From JAJZMY01 sp964604635 (lineage in GTDB: Archaea > Micrarchaeota > Micrarchaeia > Micrarchaeales > Micrarchaeaceae), in contig CAZRZO010000009.1 of NCBI GenBank assembly GCA_964604635.1, forward strand, positions 1-33,107: a stretch of 33,107 nucleotides of DNA, in the 5' to 3' direction. This document shows positions 30,829 to 33,107 of the stretch, piece after piece; within the stretch, counting starts at the first letter, position 1; the number at the start of each line of letters is the position of its first letter. The position numbers and the translations under genes were made by a program. The notes beneath the pieces are model-generated. The model did not search any database and had not been told where the DNA came from. It was given only the letters and a program-made list of their open reading frames with translations.

Positions 30829-32898
30829 TTACTCATTTTCCCGTCTTACTATTTTAATTATTCCAGGTCTTGGTGAAAACAGATCTCCATTTCTTTCTAA
30901 ATCAAGAATATATCTATTTGCTATATCTACTCTAATATTTGCTTTTTCTGCTTCTTCAATTACTCTTTGCATTTTTGCACTCCCCTCATCTTTTTCAAGT
31001 TTTTTAACAATATTTATTATTGCATTTAATTTATCAACTTTTTCTCTTGGTATTCCAGTTAATAATGTATCAATATCTATTTTTCCACTTTTATCCATAA
31101 GAATTGTTTTAAACATAAATTCAGACAAAAAAATAGCTCTTTCAGCATCACTTACTTCAATAGTATTAGATAATCTTGTTTTTGCACTTGCTTCTGTCAT
31201 TCTTATTAATCCTTCTATTTGTCTTGGTGTTATTGAAACAACATTTTTTTTCATTCCAACCTTTCTTAATTCAATATAATAATGTTTTATTTTGTTTGCT
31301 GCTTCATTACTTAGTCTTGGATTTATATTCTTTTTTGCATATGCAATATATTTTCTTAGTATTTCACTATCAAGTGGTTGTTTTTCTATTTCTTTGTATT
31401 CGTTAGTATCTAATTTTCCATATGCTGAATGTTGTATTAATATATGATTTGCTATATTTTTATCAAGTTCTTCATCAAGTTCATCTTTTATTGGAAATAC
31501 TAAATCAAATCTAGATAATAATGTTGGTGGGATATTAAATTGTTCTGCAGGGTACATATTAGGATCAAATCTACCATATTTTGGGTTTGCAGCAGCTAAT
31601 ACTGATGCTTTTGCATTAAATGTTGCTATTATTCCAGCTTTTGCAACACTTACTGTCTGAGATTCTAATGCTTCATGTAATGCAGCTCTATCTTCTTCTC
31701 CTATTTTATCAAATTCATCAATACAAACAACTCCACCACTTCCTAATACTAATGCTCCTGCTTTTAATGTCCATCCACCTTCTGAAAAATCATCTCTTTC
31801 AGCAACAGCAGTCATTCCACCACCAGTAACTGATTTTCCAGAAACATAAATTCCTTTTGGCACTAATTTTGAAACTGTTTGTAATATTCTTGTTTTTGCA
31901 CTACCAGGATCTCCAATAAGTAAAATATGCATATCACTTCTTATTATTCCACCATCAATTAATTTTTTTCCACTTGTTCCACCAAACAATTGCAATGCAA
32001 TTGCTTGTTTTATTTCAGTATGACCATAAACTGATGGTGCAATTGATTTTCCTATTTTTTCAAATATTTGTGGGTCTTTTGATAATTCTTTAATAAATCT
32101 TTCTTCTTCATCAGATATTGAAAGATCTGCAAATTCTTTTTGTTTTGGTATTACTGAAACAGTATTAAGATACATTGTATAAAGATTTTTTTCACTTGCT
32201 TTTTTGCTATTTGAAATTTTTCTTTGTCTTACTCTTAAAATTCCTGTTAAATCTACTCTATCTCCTGGTATTATTGTATTTACTAAATCGTCTTCAATCC
32301 ATACTTCTAATTGCCAAGTTGGTGAATTTCCACGAAGTTTTTCTAATGGATCTTGAACTGCTATTTTTTGCATATTTATAAATTCTGTTTCATCTTGTGA
32401 TTGTTTTAATGATTTTCTTTTGCATTGAGGACATAAATCTGGAATATCTCCTTCATCCATTTTAAATTTAAATACTGAATTACAGTAAGAACACTTAAAA
32501 ACACCTGTTTTTATCATTGGACTAATTTCAGATCTTTTTACAACTAAACAATCTAGTAAAATAAGTTTATTAATAAAATCAGATCCAACATCTTGGACTA
32601 ATGGTGTATTAATATTTTGGCCAAAAAATCTTGCATGTACTGCTTTTTTACTCTTTTTTTCTTCACTAATCCCCTTTATTTTTTGTTCTAATGATTCATT
32701 TGCAGCATCTAAAATCAGATCTGGTTTTTCAATTAATTCATATGCTAAATCAGGATCAAATTTTTCTAAGTCAGTTATATCAATTTTAAGACTTCTTTTT
32801 TCAGGGAAAGATATTATTAATGAATCTAATTCAATTCTATAAAATTTTTCAAAAAAGTCATCAAATTTCATTTTAACTGTTTCTAATAATGCATCCAT
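30829..32898 (-). CDS. mcm: replicative DNA helicase MCM
   Basis: A 689-residue archaeal MCM, the hexameric 3'-5' replicative helicase. The N-terminal domain has a zinc site with Cys136, Cys139, Cys156 and Cys159. The AAA+ domain shows Walker A GDPGSAKT at 329-336, Walker B VCIDEF at 391-396, sensor AAANPKYGRFD near 435 and the Arg finger LSRFD at 461-465. A winged-helix-like C-terminus (about 610-685) completes the normal architecture. The length is typical. AAGGTT precedes the ATG by six bases. The upstream gene tail at 32993-33107 is on the same strand. Confidence 0.97.
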   Translation of the reverse strand: MDALLETVKMKFDDFFEKFYRIELDSLIISFPEKRSLKIDITDLEKFDPDLAYELIEKPDLILDAANESLEQKIKGISEEKKSKKAVHARFFGQNINTPLVQDVGSDFINKLILLDCLVVKRSEISPMIKTGVFKCSYCNSVFKFKMDEGDIPDLCPQCKRKSLKQSQDETEFINMQKIAVQDPLEKLRGNSPTWQLEVWIEDDLVNTIIPGDRVDLTGILRVRQRKISNSKKASEKNLYTMYLNTVSVIPKQKEFADLSISDEEERFIKELSKDPQIFEKIGKSIAPSVYGHTEIKQAIALQLFGGTSGKKLIDGGIIRSDMHILLIGDPGSAKTRILQTVSKLVPKGIYVSGKSVTGGGMTAVAERDDFSEGGWTLKAGALVLGSGGVVCIDEFDKIGEEDRAALHEALESQTVSVAKAGIIATFNAKASVLAAANPKYGRFDPNMYPAEQFNIPPTLLSRFDLVFPIKDELDEELDKNIANHILIQHSAYGKLDTNEYKEIEKQPLDSEILRKYIAYAKKNINPRLSNEAANKIKHYYIELRKVGMKKNVVSITPRQIEGLIRMTEASAKTRLSNTIEVSDAERAIFLSEFMFKTILMDKSGKIDIDTLLTGIPREKVDKLNAIINIVKKLEKDEGSAKMQRVIEEAEKANIRVDIANRYILDLERNGDLFSPRPGIIKIVRRENE

Positions 32899-32992
32899 AA
32901 CAATAACCTTAGAATCAAAATTTCATTTAAAATAAATATAAATGATAAAGGATTAATTAATATTTTATATCTATCTAAATATAAAATTTTTT

Positions 32993-33107
32993 TTATTTAT
33001 GCTTATTAATTTTTTTATTTTCTTGTTTTAATAAATATATTAATAAATCAATACCATTTTTTTTGTCTTTGTATTTTTTAATTAAATTTTTTATTGTTGA
33101 ATTTTTA
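32993..33107 (-). CDS. C-terminal end of a gene cut by the right edge
   Basis: The last 37 codons of a minus-strand frame read through to TAA at 32995-32993. The residues (NLIKKYKDKKNGIDLLIYLL) look like a basic helix followed by a hydrophobic one, with a Lys-rich end. That is too little to name a family. It lies 95 bases upstream of mcm on the same strand, where archaea often keep replication genes such as GINS, but that is only context. Confidence 0.4.
   Translation of the reverse strand, partial: KNSTIKNLIKKYKDKKNGIDLLIYLLKQENKKINKHK

Noticed and set aside
30815..31279. Plus-strand open frame opposite mcm, and similar antisense frames elsewhere
   Set aside because: Leu/Phe-rich shadows of the Glu/Lys-rich real genes on the other strand; no ribosome-binding sites or family motifs.

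Overview
The window is archaeal chromosome from a very AT-rich, compact genome. The evidence for Archaea is direct: uL1/uL10/P1 stalk genes, eL30, uS12, uS7 and EF-2 with the diphthamide loop, eL8 (L7Ae), eS28, eL24, the uS13-uS4-uS11 order, RadA, MCM, Hjc, KEOPS Cgi121, diphthine synthase, a C/D box sRNA and TATA-type promoters. The tRNA-splicing endonuclease has a long three-unit form resembling the epsilon2 type described from ARMAN-1/ARMAN-2, and there is a glutamic (G1, acid) peptidase. Together these suggest an acidophilic, ultrasmall DPANN archaeon of the Micrarchaeota/Parvarchaeota (ARMAN) kind. That placement is inference; the exact lineage cannot be read from the window.

Layout. 1-977 (minus): the start of an acidic protein, a winged-helix regulator and a SemiSWEET transporter. 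1289-6954 (plus): one long translation cluster, uL1, uL10, P1, eL30, uS12, uS7, EF-2. 7517-9742 (plus): anchored G1 peptidase, then eL8, eS28 and eL24. 9750-11600: a decayed, less AT-rich segment with a broken AAA ATPase of the DUF4143 type and other relics. 11624-16393 (plus): gatC-gatA-gatB-aspS, the set needed to make Asn-tRNA by the indirect route. 16402-18646: archaeosortase-like protein, a C/D box sRNA, and a divergent archease gene. 18666-25145 (minus): splicing endonuclease, diphthine synthase, a membrane protein, RadA, uS11, uS4, uS13 and Hjc. 25236-26700 (plus): branched-chain aminotransferase and Cgi121. 26754-28018 (minus): three small charged helical proteins of unknown function. 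28326-30699 (minus): CysN- and CysD-type sulfate adenylyltransferase subunits plus a small unknown protein. 30829-32898 (minus): MCM. 32993 to the right edge: the tail of another gene.

Several genes connect functionally. Diphthine synthase modifies the EF-2 encoded here. Archease and the splicing endonuclease belong to tRNA/RNA splicing. GatCAB and AspRS together make Asn-tRNA. L7Ae is the protein partner of C/D box sRNAs such as the one at 18036-18089. Shine-Dalgarno motifs of the GGTG(AT) type recur 4 to 6 bases before start codons.

The most notable observations are two conserved genes, gatC and rps4, that seem to start with ATA behind ideal GGTGAT ribosome-binding sites; a textbook C/D box sRNA that can share a promoter and transcript with an archaeosortase gene; an intact G1 acid peptidase; an Asp-to-His change in the EF-2 P-loop; and the uncharacterised three-gene helical cluster.
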